64,000 bases of DNA, taken from the NCBI GenBank assembly GCA_001896885.1, contig MKRJ01000032.1, forward strand, positions 54,578-118,577, written 5' to 3'. Source of the stretch: Rhizobiales bacterium 65-79 (GTDB lineage: Bacteria > Pseudomonadota > Alphaproteobacteria > Rhizobiales > Rhizobiaceae). The position numbers and the translations under genes are program-made. This document shows positions 63,264-64,000 of the stretch, one piece after another; positions within the stretch are counted from its first letter, which is position 1, and each line of letters opens with the position of its first letter. The notes under the pieces were generated by a model that searched no databases, was not told the origin of the DNA, and was given only the letters and a program-made list of their open reading frames with translations.

Positions 63264-64000
63264 TTAGAAGTAGCGCGTGAAGCGCAGGTAGCCGGACACG
63301 GTGCCGTCGAGGTGTTCGGCTTTCGTGTAGACGACTTCCGGACGAACCTCGAAGTTCTTGACCGGGGTCCACACGGCCGAGACTTCCGCCGCCCAGGCCG
63401 AAGAGTCAGGTGCCTTGTCGCTGGTTCCAGCATAATATGCGTTACCGAAGTACTGGCCGGACACGATCAAGCCAAGGTTCGGGGTCGCCTGGTAGAGGAG
63501 CGAGGCGAGGACCGACCACTCGGGCTGGCCAAGGCCGTAGCCTGCAGACGAACCAGCCAACGGGCTGCCCGGACCGTAGTTGCTGTCGGCGCTGTTGTAG
63601 TAGCCGACAATCTTGAAGGCAGAGCCCGGCATGCTCGGAATGTTGAACAGAGCCGAGAGCGATCCAGCGAATGCGCTTCCGTTGGTGCCATAAGGAGCAG
63701 CCGGCGTGACCGTTATCGTACCATCAGGATTGAGGACAGCCTTCCCCGGGGTGATCCCGTTGCCGTTGCGATCATGATCGTACGCGGCCGTCAAAGCTAC
63801 CGCACCCCAAGCGCCGCCATAGCCGATACGGCCGACGACATCCGGCATGTAGCTGTACTCGTCAGCCGGGTCTTCCAGCGAGATCAAGCCATAGAAGCCA
63901 GTGCTGCCACCGAACTCATAGCGAATCTGCTGACGCTCCTGATAGCCGTAGTAGAGGCCACCCCAGGAGAAGGAGCCGTAGTTCAGCGTCGAGTTGTTGA
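63264..64000 (-). CDS. Outer-membrane porin of the Porin_2 family (5' part outside window)
   Basis: The C-terminal part of about 245 residues is visible and open to the window edge. Alternating beta-strand text (LNYGSFSWGGLYYGYQERQQ, EWSVLASLLYQATPNLGLIVSG) and the final aromatic end GYLRFTRYF are those of alphaproteobacterial porins such as RopA/Omp2b. It forms a general diffusion channel in the outer membrane. The terminator just downstream closes the unit. Confidence 0.9.
   Translation of the reverse strand, partial: NNSTLNYGSFSWGGLYYGYQERQQIRYEFGGSTGFYGLISLEDPADEYSYMPDVVGRIGYGGAWGAVALTAAYDHDRNGNGITPGKAVLNPDGTITVTPAAPYGTNGSAFAGSLSALFNIPSMPGSAFKIVGYYNSADSNYGPGSPLAGSSAGYGLGQPEWSVLASLLYQATPNLGLIVSGQYFGNAYYAGTSDKAPDSSAWAAEVSAVWTPVKNFEVRPEVVYTKAEHLDGTVSGYLRFTRYF

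Overview
The window is high-GC, gene-dense DNA of an alphaproteobacterium, almost certainly Hyphomicrobiales (Rhizobiales). The evidence is a Porin_2-type porin, kdpFABC with a linked kdpDE, a leucine-degradation cluster, many ABC importers, and many LysR, GntR, LacI, TetR and MarR regulators. No rRNA, tRNA or CRISPR array was seen. A lone tyrosine recombinase near the right end is the only mobility gene.

Layout. 1-411: tail of a plus-strand protein with a peptidoglycan-binding-like domain. 522-8612: the minus-strand potassium operon, tiny peptide-kdpF-kdpA-kdpB-kdpC-kdpD-kdpE. 8777-11136: a LysR regulator divergent from a DHA2-type MFS exporter. 11196-20802: an AraR-like GntR/LacI regulator between a DUF3604 (PHP-like) hydrolase and a plus-strand operon holding a NitT/TauT-type ABC importer, two Gfo/Idh/MocA oxidoreductases and a glucokinase. 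20862-29750: a sulfated-carbohydrate-like locus with two formylglycine sulfatases, a LysR regulator, a decayed solute-binding gene, and a complete sugar-type ABC importer. 29770-33657: a LysR/aldo-keto reductase pair and small enzymes. 33772-38017: leucine catabolism (TetR, isovaleryl-CoA dehydrogenase, methylcrotonyl-CoA carboxylase beta) interrupted by a VapBC-type toxin-antitoxin pair. 38183-44761: MFS, frameshifted acylphosphatase, diguanylate cyclase, MarR-GNAT fusion, HisC-like aminotransferase, DUF488 and AhpD-like proteins. 44838-47149: a nitric-oxide-response cluster around an NsrR-like Rrf2 regulator. 47178-62067: a large catabolic island with two further NitT/TauT importers, a GalD-like dehydratase, a split UxaA-family lyase, an aldose-dehydrogenase-like enzyme, a beta-hydroxyacid dehydrogenase, a GntR and a LacI regulator, and an SMP-30 lactonase. 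62174-64000: recombinase and porin.

How the parts may work together. The most interesting regions are the two catabolic islands. At 20862-29750, three promoters (sulfatase 1, the dead binding-protein gene and its intact paralogue) share an unusual element, TTAT-N12-YTAATATCATTTT. In the two binding-protein copies it lies exactly 144 bases before the start codon. This suggests one regulon controlled by the embedded LysR protein. At 47178-62067, the dehydrogenase, lactonase, dehydratase, SLA-reductase-like enzyme and SuyAB-like lyase, beside sulfonate-type importers, resemble an oxidative sulfosugar or sugar-acid pathway. The substrate is inference only. Several operators can be read directly: two 11-1-11 NsrR-like sites, a gluconate-repressor-like site for the LacI protein, a 16-bp palindrome for the GntR/FCD protein with an intragenic twin, and nested palindromes for the MarR-GNAT protein.
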